64,000 bases of DNA. Source: Rahnella bonaserana (lineage in GTDB: Bacteria; Pseudomonadota; Gammaproteobacteria; Enterobacterales; Enterobacteriaceae). The stretch covers positions 124,001 through 188,000 of the forward strand of contig NZ_JAFMOW010000068.1 in NCBI RefSeq assembly GCF_019049675.1, in the 5' to 3' direction. Made by a program: the position numbers and the translations under genes. Below, piece by piece: positions 18,720 through 29,687 of the stretch; the stretch's first letter is position 1, and every line of letters begins with the position of its first letter. Under the pieces are notes generated by a model. That model did no database searches. It had not been told where the DNA came from and saw nothing but the letters and a program-made list of their open reading frames with translations.

Positions 18720-18935
18720 GAGACCCAAGGCTCGAATCCTGAAATGAGGGAATCGCAAAGCAATGACATTTTGCGCCACTCACTGATGTACCTGAACATG
18801 TCCGTCGTGACAGCGATAGCGGGGAGTTAAAAAGCGAGGGGAAATCCAAAAGGGGAAAAGCACTTCCCCCTTTTGGGCGGTTTCGACGCAATGAATCAGG
18901 TGATCACAGCCATTGAGAAACCGAAGTTTTCTCAT
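18720..18935 (-). repeat. 216-bp structured element, right inverted copy
   Basis: The reverse complement begins CTGAATGAGAAAAC and ends GCCTTGGGTCT, like the left copy. The inner ends match 24 of 27 bases (18571-18597 against 18721-18747); the outer ends share CTGAAT and CGGTTTCT-AAT. Its hairpin is CCAAAAGGGG / CCCCTTTTGG (18846-18876) at the equivalent place. The 121 bases between copies are AT-rich with no recognisable gene. Confidence 0.7.
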
Positions 18936-18959
18936 TCAGCATCAAAAGGCATTACGCAC

Positions 18960-19817
18960 TCATGCCCCGGAGTGCAAAAACTCCGCATGGAATCGCAGGT
19001 GATCTTCCACAAACGAGGCAATCGTGAAGTAACTGTGATCGTACCCCGGCTGTGCGCGCAGTTGTAACGGCCAGCCGCGCTGACGGGCGATTTCTGCCAG
19101 TTTTGACGGCTGCAACTGATCCGCCAGGAACTGATCGCCATCGCCCTGATCGACTAAAATCGGGAACGTTTTTTGATCCGCCGGCAATGTACTCAGCAGG
19201 TGGCAACTGTCGTATTGCAGCCACTGGCTTTCGTCATCACCCAGATACGCGCTGAAGGCCTTACGCCCCCACGGCACCTGAGCCGGATTCACGATGGGCG
19301 CAAAGGCAGACACAGAACAGAAACGCTGCGGATTACGCAACGCCAGCATCAGCGCGCCGTGGCCGCCCATTGAGTGGCCGAAAATCGACTGACGATCGCT
19401 GACCTTGAAATGCCCGCTGATCAGCGCAGGCAATTCATCGAGCAGGTAATCGTACATCCGGTAATGCGCTGCCCACGGCGACTGCGTGGCGTTCAGGTAA
19501 AAACCTGCGCCCTGACCGAGGTCGTAGCCTTCGTCGTTGGCGACACCTTCACCACGCGGGCTGGTGTCCGGCATCACCAGAATCAGCCCCAGCTCTGCCG
19601 CGACGCGCTGCGCCCCGGCTTTAAGGGTGAAGTTTTCATCATTACAGGTCAGGCCCGACAGCCAGTACAGCACCGGCGGCGGTGCATCGTCCTTCGCCGG
19701 TGGCAGATAAATGCTGAACGTCATGCTGCAATTCAGGCTCGCAGACGTATGGCGGTAGCGCTGTTGCCAGCCGCCAAACATCCGGTGTTCTTCGAGTAGT
19801 TCAATCGAGCTGCTCAT
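18960..19817 (-). CDS. fghA: S-formylglutathione hydrolase (YeiG/FrmB type)
   Basis: A 285-residue alpha/beta hydrolase that converts S-formylglutathione to formate and glutathione, the second step of glutathione-dependent formaldehyde removal. The serine nucleophile elbow is GHSMGGHGA (about residues 148-156), with [13 protein letters not shown] near residue 51 and [16 protein letters not shown] holding the catalytic histidine. It matches E. coli YeiG particularly well, and folE-yeiB, its E. coli neighbours, lie 3.5 kb away here. It starts 11 bases after the frmA stop codon, so both act in one operon. Confidence 0.95.
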   Translation of the reverse strand: MSSSIELLEEHRMFGGWQQRYRHTSASLNCSMTFSIYLPPAKDDAPPPVLYWLSGLTCNDENFTLKAGAQRVAAELGLILVMPDTSPRGEGVANDEGYDLGQGAGFYLNATQSPWAAHYRMYDYLLDELPALISGHFKVSDRQSIFGHSMGGHGALMLALRNPQRFCSVSAFAPIVNPAQVPWGRKAFSAYLGDDESQWLQYDSCHLLSTLPADQKTFPILVDQGDGDQFLADQLQPSKLAEIARQRGWPLQLRAQPGYDHSYFTIASFVEDHLRFHAEFLHSGA

Positions 19818-19828
19818 CGAAACATTCC

Positions 19829-20992
<1,164 letters not shown>

Positions 20993-20997
20993 TCAGG

Positions 20998-21927
20998 TTA
21001 ATAAGTCGGATGCAAGGCCGGGTCATGTTCGCCAGCCAGCGGGTGTTTCAGTAACGGGATCACACCGTCATTCTGTTCGATAATCAGTTCTTTCAGCGCC
21101 CGGACATTCGGGCTGAACGCATCCCTGCGCCAGATAAGCCAGGTAGCGGTATCGGCGAACTCATCCGGAATTTCGTGAATTTCTACCCGCTCGTGGCCGG
21201 GCAATTGTTCCAGCACCGAACGCGGGATCATGGCGATACCCGCGCCGCTGGCGACGCAGGCCATCATCGAATGATAGGACTGAATCTCCATCGTATTGGT
21301 GACCGGCACACTCATATGCTTGATCCAGCCCTGCAAACGCTGGCGGTAGGAACAACTCGGGCGAAACGCAAAAACGGTATGACCGCTGCGACCGGCGGGC
21401 ACATCCAGTGGCGATTCGCCCAGCGGACTGATCACCACCATCCGTTCACGAAAAGAGATACAGCCGTTGATGTCGTCAAAATCGACCGGGCCATCAACCA
21501 GTGCTGCAGCGAGACGTCCGGCACGGACGCTGTCGATGGTTTCACCGGACGTGGCGGTCACCAGCGATAACGCGACCTGGGGGAATTTCTGATGATAGGC
21601 TGCCAGCAATGTCGGCAGACGTGTTGCCGCCGTGCTTTCCATCGAACCCAGCGCGAAATTCCCGGCAGGTTCACCGGCATGCGTGATGCTCATGGCTTCG
21701 TCGCTCAGCGCAAGAATGCGCTCGGCGTAGTTAAGGAAGTTGTGACCCATCGCGGAAAGGCGGATGCGCTGTTTTTCTCGGATGAACAAATCAGTGCCCA
21801 GTTCGAGTTCGAGCTGGCGCAAACGGGTGGTCAGGTTTGATGGCACGCGATGTAACTGCTCTGCCGCACGCGCCAGCGAACCGGTTTCCGCTACGCAGCA
21901 AAACATCCGTAACTGAGTCAGATCCAT
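20998..21927 (-). CDS. LysR-family regulator upstream of frmA
   Basis: A 309-residue LysR-type protein: N-terminal helix-turn-helix FCCVAETGSLARAAEQLHRVPSNLTTRLRQLE and a C-terminal ligand-binding domain (FALGSMESTAATRLP, ASGAGIAMIPRSVLEQLPG). The VPSNLTTRLRQLE recognition helix resembles the PtrR/YneJ subgroup. It is encoded just before and in the same direction as frmA-fghA and is divergent from an MFS gene, so it could control either. Such LysR genes next to YbfB/YjiJ-type transporters are common in Enterobacterales; the effector is unknown. Confidence 0.9.
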   Translation of the reverse strand: MDLTQLRMFCCVAETGSLARAAEQLHRVPSNLTTRLRQLELELGTDLFIREKQRIRLSAMGHNFLNYAERILALSDEAMSITHAGEPAGNFALGSMESTAATRLPTLLAAYHQKFPQVALSLVTATSGETIDSVRAGRLAAALVDGPVDFDDINGCISFRERMVVISPLGESPLDVPAGRSGHTVFAFRPSCSYRQRLQGWIKHMSVPVTNTMEIQSYHSMMACVASGAGIAMIPRSVLEQLPGHERVEIHEIPDEFADTATWLIWRRDAFSPNVRALKELIIEQNDGVIPLLKHPLAGEHDPALHPTY

Positions 21928-22126
21928 GATGGGTTCCTGTGTTCTCTAATCGTAAACAACTTGGTTTGTATTATTCAGTTTTCGTGATTGTACTCATAAG
22001 GCATCATAGCCACAACTTCCAATTAACTTTCTTTTAAGAAATCTGCTGTTTTCGGCAACAGGCTTTGAGTATGTTTATTCATTGTTTCTGATATGTTGCA
22101 TCGAGGTTTCTTGTGACGGAGCAGTT

Positions 22127-23254
22127 ATGGCTTTTCGTATTGCGCTAAGTGGTTTTCTGGCTTTTGTGGTTGCGATGGGTATCGGGCGCTTCGCCTTTAC
22201 GCCGCAGGTTCCTTTAATGATAGCTGAACATCAGTTCAGTCTGACCGGCGCGGGGCTGGTCGCGGCGTTCAACTATCTCGGTTATCTGTGCGGCGCATTC
22301 GATGGTATGCGTGCCAGCAAACATCTCGAACGCCGTTTGTGGCTGGGCGTGTGGGGCGGCGTGATCCTGACATTATTGTCGGCGGTGATTTCCGGCGAAG
22401 TGCTGCACAGCATTGTGCGCTTTCTCATCGGCTGGACCAGTGGCTGGGCGATGGTGATGGTGTCAGCGTGGTGTAACGAACGGCTGGCGCATTATGGTCG
22501 TCCTGCATTGAGTGCCGCGGTGTTCGCCGGGCCGGGCGCGGGGATTTTCCTCAGTGGTATGTTAGCGGTGGGTATCCACAGTTTACAACTGACCTCGGCA
22601 CAGGCCTGGTGCGTGTACGGTGCGCTGGCGCTGATTTTCGTGGCAATTATTACGCCGAACCTGCCACGAAAAGGCGATTTGCACCGTTCTCATATGGCGA
22701 CGGAACCGCTGGTGATGACGCCTGCGCTGAAACGTCTGGTGTGGAGCTACAGTCTGGCGGGCTTTGGTTACATCCTGCCGGCGACGTTTCTATCGCAGAT
22801 GGCGAGTGCGCGTTTCCCTGACAGCCTGTTCGCCCAGTTCGTCTGGCCGGTGTTTGGGGGCGCAGCGGTTGTCGGCATCGTCATCGGTATTCTGACCCGG
22901 CATTGTCTGACGACGCATAAGCGCCTGGCGCTGACCTTATGGGCGCAGGGGCTGGGAATTTTATGTGCGGAAGTGGTGCCGGGCGTGACCGGGCTGGTAC
23001 TCGGGGCATTGCTGACCGGCGGTGGTTTCCTCAGCGTGGTGCAGCTGGCCTTACAGTGCAGCCGCGAACTGGCGCCCAATCACAGCCGCTATATGGCCGG
23101 ATTGCTGACCACCGGTTATGCCGTGGGTCAGTTATTTGGCCCGGTTCTGTCGGCGATTTCTACCGCGCTGACGCACCGGCTGGAGCCTGCGCTGTATGTC
23201 GCGCTGGCCGGTTTCATTGTTGCAGGTACGCTGGTCTTACGTGATAACCGATAA
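22127..23254 (+). CDS. YbfB/YjiJ-family MFS transporter
   Basis: A 375-residue inner-membrane protein with about twelve helices. The N-terminus (ALSGFLAFVVAMGIGRFAFTP QVPLM) is the YbfB/YjiJ signature, and the family loop NYLGYLCGAF follows. I chose the ATG at 22127 with GGAG five bases upstream; an in-frame ATG 15 codons earlier would add a cysteine-rich tail. The gene diverges from the LysR-type gene across about 200 bases. Substrate unknown; many relatives are suspected efflux carriers. Confidence 0.87.
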   Translation: MAFRIALSGFLAFVVAMGIGRFAFTPQVPLMIAEHQFSLTGAGLVAAFNYLGYLCGAFDGMRASKHLERRLWLGVWGGVILTLLSAVISGEVLHSIVRFLIGWTSGWAMVMVSAWCNERLAHYGRPALSAAVFAGPGAGIFLSGMLAVGIHSLQLTSAQAWCVYGALALIFVAIITPNLPRKGDLHRSHMATEPLVMTPALKRLVWSYSLAGFGYILPATFLSQMASARFPDSLFAQFVWPVFGGAAVVGIVIGILTRHCLTTHKRLALTLWAQGLGILCAEVVPGVTGLVLGALLTGGGFLSVVQLALQCSRELAPNHSRYMAGLLTTGYAVGQLFGPVLSAISTALTHRLEPALYVALAGFIVAGTLVLRDNR

Positions 23255-23380
23255 GTTGCAGCTATTTCATCCATCATGAAACACTATCACTGGATTCTGA
23301 ACCGGCTCTCCTCTACAGTAAGCCACCTCACTTTAGCGTGATCTGCGTCAAAGTGATTACATCTGCCGGAGAAAGAAAGA

Positions 23381-24046
23381 ATGCCAATCCTGAGTAAAGA
23401 AGCCATTTTGGTTCACGAGGCCCTGTTAGCCCGTGGTCTGGAAACCCCTCTGCGTGAAGCTTTGCCGATCGACAATGAAACGCGCAAGCAGCGGATCCAG
23501 GAACATATGACCGGTATTATGCAGCTTCTTAATCTGGATCTTTCCGATGACAGTCTGGCGGAAACGCCGCACCGCATCGCCAAGATGTATGTGGATGAAA
23601 TCTTCTCCGGGCTCGATTACGCTAACTTCCCGAAAATCACCGTCATCGAAAATAAGATGAAGGTGGATGAGATGGTCACCGTGCGCGATATCACCCTGAC
23701 CAGCACCTGCGAACACCATTTCGTGACCATCGACGGCAAAGCGACCGTGGCGTACATCCCGAAAGATACCGTGATTGGTCTGTCGAAAATCAACCGCATC
23801 GTGCAGTTCTTCTCGCAGCGCCCGCAGGTTCAGGAACGTCTGACCCAGCAGATTCTGGTGGCTTTGCAAACCCTGCTCGGCACCACCAACGTGGCGGTTT
23901 CCATTGACGCGGTGCATTACTGCGTGAAAGCGCGCGGTGTGCGTGACGCGACCAGCGCAACGACCACGACTTCTCTGGGCGGATTATTTAAGTCCAGCCA
24001 GAACACCCGACAAGAATTTTTAAGAACGGTGAGACACGCCAGCTAA
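23381..24046 (+). CDS. folE: GTP cyclohydrolase I FolE
   Basis: A 221-residue enzyme that converts GTP to 7,8-dihydroneopterin triphosphate, the first step of tetrahydrofolate synthesis; it works as a decamer. The zinc ligands are the cysteine and histidines of STCEHHFV and the cysteine of [32 protein letters not shown] is the conserved core. The start is preceded by CGGAGAAAGAAAGA. Length equals E. coli FolE (222). It is followed by yeiB in the same order as in E. coli. Confidence 0.97.
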   Translation: MPILSKEAILVHEALLARGLETPLREALPIDNETRKQRIQEHMTGIMQLLNLDLSDDSLAETPHRIAKMYVDEIFSGLDYANFPKITVIENKMKVDEMVTVRDITLTSTCEHHFVTIDGKATVAYIPKDTVIGLSKINRIVQFFSQRPQVQERLTQQILVALQTLLGTTNVAVSIDAVHYCVKARGVRDATSATTTTSLGGLFKSSQNTRQEFLRTVRHAS

Positions 24047-24160
24047 GGGCGGCGTTTTAACCGGTCAGACACTTTAATATTGCGGCACCTTCAGGGTGCC
24101 GTTAGTCTGTCTGGAGCCCGCACAATTATCAGCTCCTTACCGTTAACAGGAACGCCAGGT

Positions 24161-25315
24161 ATGCGCTCACGTATTGCCACGCTCGACTTTGCCCGTGGTC
24201 TCGCCATTTTTGGCATTCTTCTGCTCAATATCAGCGCCTTCGGTTTACCGAAAGCCGCGTACCTGAATCCGGCATTTGCCGGAACACCGTCGACTTCTGA
24301 TACCTGGACATGGGCGGTGCTCGACGCCGTGGCGCAGGGCAAATTCCTGATGATGTTCGCGATGCTGTTTGGCGGCGGGCTGTATTTGCTGCTGCCGCGA
24401 GGCAAGCACTGGATACAGGCGCGTCTTTCGATTCTGTTGCTGTGCGGATTTTTACACGCGACCTTGCTGTGGGATGGCGATATTTTGCTGTCTTACGGGC
24501 TGATCGGCCTGGTGTGCTGGCGGATGGTGCGGGAAGGGCGCAGCAGTCAGTCGCTGATTTCAACGGGCATCATTTTGTATCTGATTGGCGTGGCGGTACT
24601 GGCCATGCTCGGGCTGATCAGTTCACCCAAGCCTGGCAGTTTCTGGCTTCCGGGACCGGCAGAAATTCAGTATGAACAATACTGGCGGCTGAAAGGCGGC
24701 TGGGAAGCCATTCAGAACCGGCTCGATTTGCTGTCGTCCAGTCTGCTGGCGATCGGCGCGCAATATGGCTGGGAACTGGCGGGCGCCATGCTCATCGGTT
24801 CCGGTCTGATGCGCAGCGGATGGCTGAAAGGCGAGTTCCGCCCTTCGCATTACCGTAAAGTCGCCGGGGTGCTGTTACCGCTTTCATTGCTGATACAAAT
24901 TCCGGCGATATACATGCAATACCGCACCGGCTGGGACTACCGCTGGAGTGGTTTTTTGCTGCAGGTACCCCGTGAAATCGGCTCCCTGATGCAGGCTGTC
25001 AGCTATCTGGCGCTGTGTTACGGCTTCTGGCCGCACATCTCCCGCTGGCACCTGACGCGCTGGGTTTCACAAGTCGGGCGCATGGCGCTGACCAACTATC
25101 TGTTACAGACACTTATCTGCATCACATTCTTCAATGTTTTCGGCTTCTACCAGCACTTCGACCGGCTACAGCTGGTTGCGCTGGTGCCGCTGGTCTGGGC
25201 GTGCAATTTACTGGTAACGCTGCTGTGGTTGCGTCGTTTCAGACAGGGGCCGGTGGAGTGGTTATGGCGTAAGCTGACAGCGAAAGCTGCGGGCGAAGAA
25301 CTGAAAACCGCCTGA
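24161..25315 (+). CDS. yeiB: DUF418 membrane protein YeiB
   Basis: A 384-residue inner-membrane protein with roughly ten helices, same length as E. coli YeiB. Shared segments include ATLDFARGLAIFGILLLNIS, FGLPKAAYLNPAF, the DUF418 core LMRSGWLKGEF and RMALTNYLLQTLIC, and the C-terminal FRQGPVEWLWR. ATG 24161 was chosen because it aligns with the E. coli start and has CAGG upstream; ATG 24080 would add 27 unlikely residues. Function is unproven; DUF418 proteins are thought to be acyltransferase-like or transport proteins. It follows folE and precedes galS. Confidence 0.93.
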   Translation: MRSRIATLDFARGLAIFGILLLNISAFGLPKAAYLNPAFAGTPSTSDTWTWAVLDAVAQGKFLMMFAMLFGGGLYLLLPRGKHWIQARLSILLLCGFLHATLLWDGDILLSYGLIGLVCWRMVREGRSSQSLISTGIILYLIGVAVLAMLGLISSPKPGSFWLPGPAEIQYEQYWRLKGGWEAIQNRLDLLSSSLLAIGAQYGWELAGAMLIGSGLMRSGWLKGEFRPSHYRKVAGVLLPLSLLIQIPAIYMQYRTGWDYRWSGFLLQVPREIGSLMQAVSYLALCYGFWPHISRWHLTRWVSQVGRMALTNYLLQTLICITFFNVFGFYQHFDRLQLVALVPLVWACNLLVTLLWLRRFRQGPVEWLWRKLTAKAAGEELKTA

Positions 25316-25373
25316 GCCTGGGGTCGATACATCATCCTAAATGATAGATTTGGGATGAAGGTTGCAGAATTGT

Positions 25374-25435
25374 ATGTAAACGTTTTCTTTCCTGTGACGA
25401 GATTCACGCAGGCGTTTTCACAAAATGATTAGGAT
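25374..25435 (+). promoter_or_regulatory. galS promoter: GalS operator, CRP site, -10 box
   Basis: A GalR/GalS-type operator ATGTAAACGTTTTCTT (25374-25389) is followed by a CRP site TGTGA-N6-TCACG (25393-25408; 9 of 10 consensus bases) and a -10 box TAGGAT (25430-25435). The spacing from CRP centre to -10 box is identical to that at the mgl promoter, indicating a class II CRP-dependent promoter repressed by GalS itself. Confidence 0.7.
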
Positions 25436-25585
25436 AGCGGTCGTGCCAGTCCGACGACCACTACACTAATAAAGGAAACGCCATGAGCACTTCACCTCGC
25501 TTCTCTTTGTCTGCATTTTTTACTTCCTGGGTCAAAAATTTCCGTATTCCTCCTTACCATTCTCTGGCTGATCACGGAGCGACGC

Positions 25586-26617
25586 ATGGTCACCATTCGT
25601 GATGTTGCCCGGCTGGCGGGCGTTTCTGTCGCCACCGTTTCACGTGTTCTGAACAACCCGGCAATCGCCAGCAAAGAAGCGCGCGAACAGGTTTTGCAGG
25701 CAGTCGCCACGCTGGGATACCGGCCAAATGCCAATGCGCAGGCGCTGGCGACACAAAGCAGCGACACTATCGGCGTAGTCGTGATGGACGTTTCCGACCC
25801 CTTTTTTGGCGCACTGGTCAAAGCGGTGGATACCGTTGCCCAGCAGCATCAGAAATATGTCCTGATAGGTAACAGCTATCATATTGCCGAAAAAGAAAGG
25901 CATGCCATTGAGGTTTTGATTCGTCAACGCTGTAACGCGCTGATTGTGCATTCCAAAGCGCTGGGAGATGACGAGCTTTCGCGCTTTATGGATCAGGTTT
26001 CCGGCATGGTGCTGATTAACCGGGTTATTCCGGGCTACGAACATCGTTGTGTTTGGCTCGATAATGTCAGCGGCGCGGAAATGGCGACCCGTTTGCTGCT
26101 TTCGCAAGGGCATCAGCGTATTGGCTATATCGGATCCAGCCACGGTATTGAAGACGATTTGCAGCGCTATCAGGGCTATTCACAGGCAATGACGCAGGCA
26201 CATCAGACCGGTGACGCGCCGCCTGCTGCGTGGCGGGCACAAAGTTCCCCCGATTTGCAGGGCGGGGAGGCGGCGATGGTGGAATTGCTCGGCCGTAATT
26301 TACATCTGAGTGCGGTGTTTACGTATAACGATTCGATGGCGGCGGGGGCGATGGCAGTGTTGAAAGAAAACGGAATTAACATTCCTGACGATTTTTCCCT
26401 GATTGGTTTTGATGATATTCCCATCGCCCGCTATACCAGTCCGAAGATGACGACGGTGCGCTATCCCATCGTTTCGATGGCGACGCTGGCGACCGAACTG
26501 GCCCTAAAAGGTGCGGCAGAACAGCTATCTGCGGGCGTTTCACATTGTTTTATGCCGACGCTGGTCAGACGCCATTCGGTGTCACCATGGCAAAATGTGG
26601 CACCCGTCACTTATTGA
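25586..26617 (+). CDS. galS: Galactose-inducible repressor GalS
   Basis: A 343-residue LacI/GalR-family regulator. The N-terminal helix-turn-helix is [22 protein letters not shown], then a hinge helix, then a periplasmic-binding-protein-like core with [23 protein letters not shown], and [14 protein letters not shown]-like and [12 protein letters not shown] segments typical of GalS. It should repress mglBAC and itself, relieved by galactose or fucose. It lies immediately before mglBAC as in E. coli. Operators matching its family are present at both promoters. Confidence 0.95.
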   Translation: MVTIRDVARLAGVSVATVSRVLNNPAIASKEAREQVLQAVATLGYRPNANAQALATQSSDTIGVVVMDVSDPFFGALVKAVDTVAQQHQKYVLIGNSYHIAEKERHAIEVLIRQRCNALIVHSKALGDDELSRFMDQVSGMVLINRVIPGYEHRCVWLDNVSGAEMATRLLLSQGHQRIGYIGSSHGIEDDLQRYQGYSQAMTQAHQTGDAPPAAWRAQSSPDLQGGEAAMVELLGRNLHLSAVFTYNDSMAAGAMAVLKENGINIPDDFSLIGFDDIPIARYTSPKMTTVRYPIVSMATLATELALKGAAEQLSAGVSHCFMPTLVRRHSVSPWQNVAPVTY

Positions 26618-26629
26618 TCAAATAACGCG

Positions 26630-26690
26630 ATGTAACCGTTTTCAATCTGTGAGAACTTTCACAGTTTATTAACATCGAGCACATTATGAT
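26630..26690 (+). promoter_or_regulatory. mglBAC promoter: GalS operator, CRP site, -10 box
   Basis: Operator ATGTAACCGTTTTCAA (26630-26645), an exact CRP consensus TGTGA-N6-TCACA (26648-26663), then TATGAT (26685-26690) as -10 box. A start near 26697 would place CRP at about -41.5. The arrangement is nearly the same as I recall for the E. coli mgl promoter. Confidence 0.85.
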
Positions 26691-26866
26691 TCATTCGTTT
26701 TCAATATGATTCAATTTGGGTCCGCCTGGCGGACTTGTTTCACAGCGAGTCAGGACGTTATAAGTCAAGGATGGCAGGCACCCGCGAACATAGCGTGGAA
26801 CTGTACTGCTCCCGCATGGATTTCCGGTGCCAAATTCTGTAACACCCTACATAACCGGAGATACAA

Positions 26867-27865
26867 ATGAATAAGAAGGTCTTCACCCTGGCGACTCTGG
26901 CTGCAAGCATGATGTTTGGTTTTGCCGCGCATGCTGCTGATACTAAAATCGGCGTCACTATCTATAAATATGATGACAACTTCATGTCCGAAGTTCGCAA
27001 AGCCATCGAGAAAGACGCAAAAGCTTCTCCAGATGTGCAACTGCTGATGAATGACTCGCAAAACAGCCAGTCCACCCAGAATGACCAGGTTGACGTTATG
27101 CTGGCGAAGGGTGTTAAAGCGTTGGCCATCAACCTGGTTGACCCGGCTGCTGCCCCGGTAATCATTGAGAAAGCCCGCGGTGCTGGCATTCCTGTCGTTT
27201 TCTATAACAAAGAACCTTCCCGTAAAGATTTAGACAGCTACGACAAAGCGTATTACGTCGGGACTGACTCTAAAGAATCCGGCGTTATCCAGGGTGAGCT
27301 GATTGCTAAACACTGGAAAGCTAACCCGGCCTGGGATCTGAACAAAGACGGCACCATCCAGTATGTGCTGATCAAAGGCGAACCTGGCCACCCGGATGCT
27401 GAAGCGCGTACCAAATACGTGATCAGCACCCTGAATGGCAAAGAAGGCCTGAAAACTGATCAGCTGCAACTCGACACCGCCATGTGGGATACCGCTCAGG
27501 CGAAAGACAAAATGGACGCATGGTTGTCCGGTCCTAATGCTAATAAAATCGAAGTGGTTATCGCCAACAACGACGCAATGGCTATGGGCGCTGTAGAAGC
27601 ACTGAAATCTCATAACAAATCCAGCATTCCGGTCTTCGGTGTGGATGCGTTGCCAGAAGCGCTGGCACTGGTTAAATCTGGCGCAATGGCCGGTACCGTG
27701 CTGAACGATGCAAGCAACCAGGCTAAAGCAACATTTGAGCTGGCTAAAAATCTGGCTGCAGGCAAATCCGCAGCGGATGGCACCAACTGGAAAGTTGAAA
27801 ATAAAGTCGTTCGTATTCCTTACGTGGCTGTAGATAAAGATAATCTGTCTACTTTCACGAAATAA
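26867..27865 (+). CDS. mglB: Galactose/glucose-binding periplasmic protein MglB
   Basis: A 332-residue periplasmic receptor for D-galactose and D-glucose that feeds the MglAC importer and also signals to the Trg chemoreceptor in E. coli. A signal peptide ends at FAAHAADT (cleavage after Ala23 or so). Mature features: [19 protein letters not shown], calcium-loop-like DLNKDGTIQ, and sugar contacts in FYNKEPSRK and [13 protein letters not shown]. First gene of mglBAC under CRP and GalS control; a 268-base gap with a very stable hairpin separates it from mglA. Confidence 0.97.
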   Translation: MNKKVFTLATLAASMMFGFAAHAADTKIGVTIYKYDDNFMSEVRKAIEKDAKASPDVQLLMNDSQNSQSTQNDQVDVMLAKGVKALAINLVDPAAAPVIIEKARGAGIPVVFYNKEPSRKDLDSYDKAYYVGTDSKESGVIQGELIAKHWKANPAWDLNKDGTIQYVLIKGEPGHPDAEARTKYVISTLNGKEGLKTDQLQLDTAMWDTAQAKDKMDAWLSGPNANKIEVVIANNDAMAMGAVEALKSHNKSSIPVFGVDALPEALALVKSGAMAGTVLNDASNQAKATFELAKNLAAGKSAADGTNWKVENKVVRIPYVAVDKDNLSTFTK

Positions 27866-28046
27866 GACTGACTTTTAGTTTTATGTAGTAAGCATCAAGA
27901 CTGACAGACAGCAATAAAGAAAAACAAAGCTAAGCAGTGGCAATTAATATGGCGGTTAAGCCGTAAAAATAGTAAGTGTTATACCCAAAATAAGTATGAA
28001 GGGTATTGAGACGTTAATGCTTGTCTGACAGGACGTCATGCCATGA

Positions 28047-28078
28047 TGCAGCCGGTAAGTTCGCTTACCGGCTGCATT
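28047..28078 (+). other. Stable UUCG-capped hairpin between mglB and mglA
   Basis: A perfect 14-bp stem, ATGCAGCCGGTAAG (28047-28060) with its complement (28065-28078), closes on a TTCG tetraloop. No T run follows. It lies in the 268-base mglB-mglA gap (27866-28133), which has no gene. It probably blocks 3-prime exonucleases and raises mglB mRNA over mglAC, the role of REP elements at this place in E. coli. Confidence 0.8.
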
Positions 28079-28133
28079 ACTGACATCAGGTATTAATACA
28101 TCCGTTTATTTTTATCTTTAGCCAGGTACAACT

Positions 28134-29669
28134 ATGGCCGATATTTCGTTATCTGACACAAAAACAGAAAAGCCAGGTGAATTCCTGCTGGAAATGAGCG
28201 GCATTAATAAATCATTCCCAGGCGTTAAGGCGTTAGATAATGTGAATTTAAAAGTGCGTCCGCATTCCATCCATGCCTTAATGGGTGAAAATGGCGCGGG
28301 TAAATCCACATTATTAAAATGTCTGTTCGGAATTTACAGCAAAGACTCCGGTACGATTCTTTTTCAGGGACAGGAAGTTAATTTTAAAAGCTCCAAAGAA
28401 GCGCTTGAGCAAGGTGTGTCGATGGTGCATCAGGAATTAAACCTGGTGTTACAACGTACCGTCATGGACAACATGTGGCTGGGACGTTATCCGACCAAAG
28501 GCATTTTTGTCGATCAGGACAAAATGTACAAAGATACCAAAGCGATTTTTGATGAGCTGGATATTGATATCGACCCGCGCGATAAGGTCGGTAAATTATC
28601 TGTTTCCCAGATGCAGATGATCGAAATCGCCAAGGCGTTTTCCTACAATGCCAAAATCGTCATTATGGACGAACCGACATCTTCCCTGACGGAAAAGGAA
28701 GTGAACCACCTGTTCACGATTATCCGTAAGCTGAAAGATCGCGGCTGCGGCATTGTGTATATCTCTCATAAAATGGAAGAAATTTTCCAGCTGTGTGATG
28801 AAATCACCATCCTGCGTGACGGTCAGTGGATTGCCACTCAGTCGCTTGAAGGCCTCGACATGGACAGAATCATTTCCATGATGGTAGGCCGTTCACTCAG
28901 TCAGCGCTTCCCGGACCGGCAGAACGTCCCGGGTGAAGTGATCCTCGAAGTGCGGAATCTGACTTCACTGCGTCAGCCTTCGATCCGTGATATTTCCTTT
29001 GATTTGCACAAAGGGGAAATCCTCGGGATTGCCGGTCTGGTCGGTGCGAAACGTACAGACATCGTTGAAACATTATTTGGCATCCGTGAGAAAGTTTCCG
29101 GAACCATTAAATTGCACGGCAAAAAAATTAACAATCACAGCGCCAATGAAGCCATTAATCATGGTTTTGCGCTGGTGACTGAAGAGCGTCGTTCAACCGG
29201 TATTTATGCGTATCTGGATATCGGTTTTAACTCGCTGATTTCGAACATCCGTCAATATAAAAATAAAGCCGGATTGCTCGACACCGCGCGTATGAAAAGC
29301 GATACCCAGTGGGTTATCGACTCCATGCGCGTGAAAACACCAGGGCATAAAACCAGTATTGGCTCTTTGTCTGGCGGGAACCAGCAAAAAGTTATTATCG
29401 GGCGCTGGTTATTAACCAATCCTGAAATATTAATGCTGGATGAACCAACTCGTGGGATTGACGTTGGCGCTAAATTTGAAATTTACCAGTTAATCACCGA
29501 GTTGGCTAAAAAAGAGAAGGGGATCATTATTATCTCCTCTGAAATGCCTGAGTTGCTGGGTATTACTGACAGAATATTGGTTATGAGTAATGGACAGGTT
29601 GCGGGTATTGTTGAAACAAAAACGACTTCGCAGAATGAAATATTACGCCTGGCTTCCTTGCATCTCTAA
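28134..29669 (+). CDS. mglA: Galactose/methyl galactoside ABC ATPase MglA
   Basis: A 511-residue ATPase with two nucleotide-binding domains of the CUT2 monosaccharide type. Domain 1 has Walker [10 protein letters not shown] (residues about 51-59), [14 protein letters not shown] and Walker [12 protein letters not shown]. Domain 2 has the degenerate P-loop GLVGAKRTD typical of this class, [15 protein letters not shown] and [14 protein letters not shown]. It energises import of galactose through MglC. The N-terminus is about five residues longer than E. coli MglA. Confidence 0.96.
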   Translation: MADISLSDTKTEKPGEFLLEMSGINKSFPGVKALDNVNLKVRPHSIHALMGENGAGKSTLLKCLFGIYSKDSGTILFQGQEVNFKSSKEALEQGVSMVHQELNLVLQRTVMDNMWLGRYPTKGIFVDQDKMYKDTKAIFDELDIDIDPRDKVGKLSVSQMQMIEIAKAFSYNAKIVIMDEPTSSLTEKEVNHLFTIIRKLKDRGCGIVYISHKMEEIFQLCDEITILRDGQWIATQSLEGLDMDRIISMMVGRSLSQRFPDRQNVPGEVILEVRNLTSLRQPSIRDISFDLHKGEILGIAGLVGAKRTDIVETLFGIREKVSGTIKLHGKKINNHSANEAINHGFALVTEERRSTGIYAYLDIGFNSLISNIRQYKNKAGLLDTARMKSDTQWVIDSMRVKTPGHKTSIGSLSGGNQQKVIIGRWLLTNPEILMLDEPTRGIDVGAKFEIYQLITELAKKEKGIIIISSEMPELLGITDRILVMSNGQVAGIVETKTTSQNEILRLASLHL

Positions 29670-29687
29670 TTTTTAAGGGTTCTTATT

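Noticed and set aside
18475-18891. Two short open frames inside the 216-bp element pair
   Set aside because: They cross the hairpins and inverted ends, have no ribosome site or conserved motif, and differ between the two copies.
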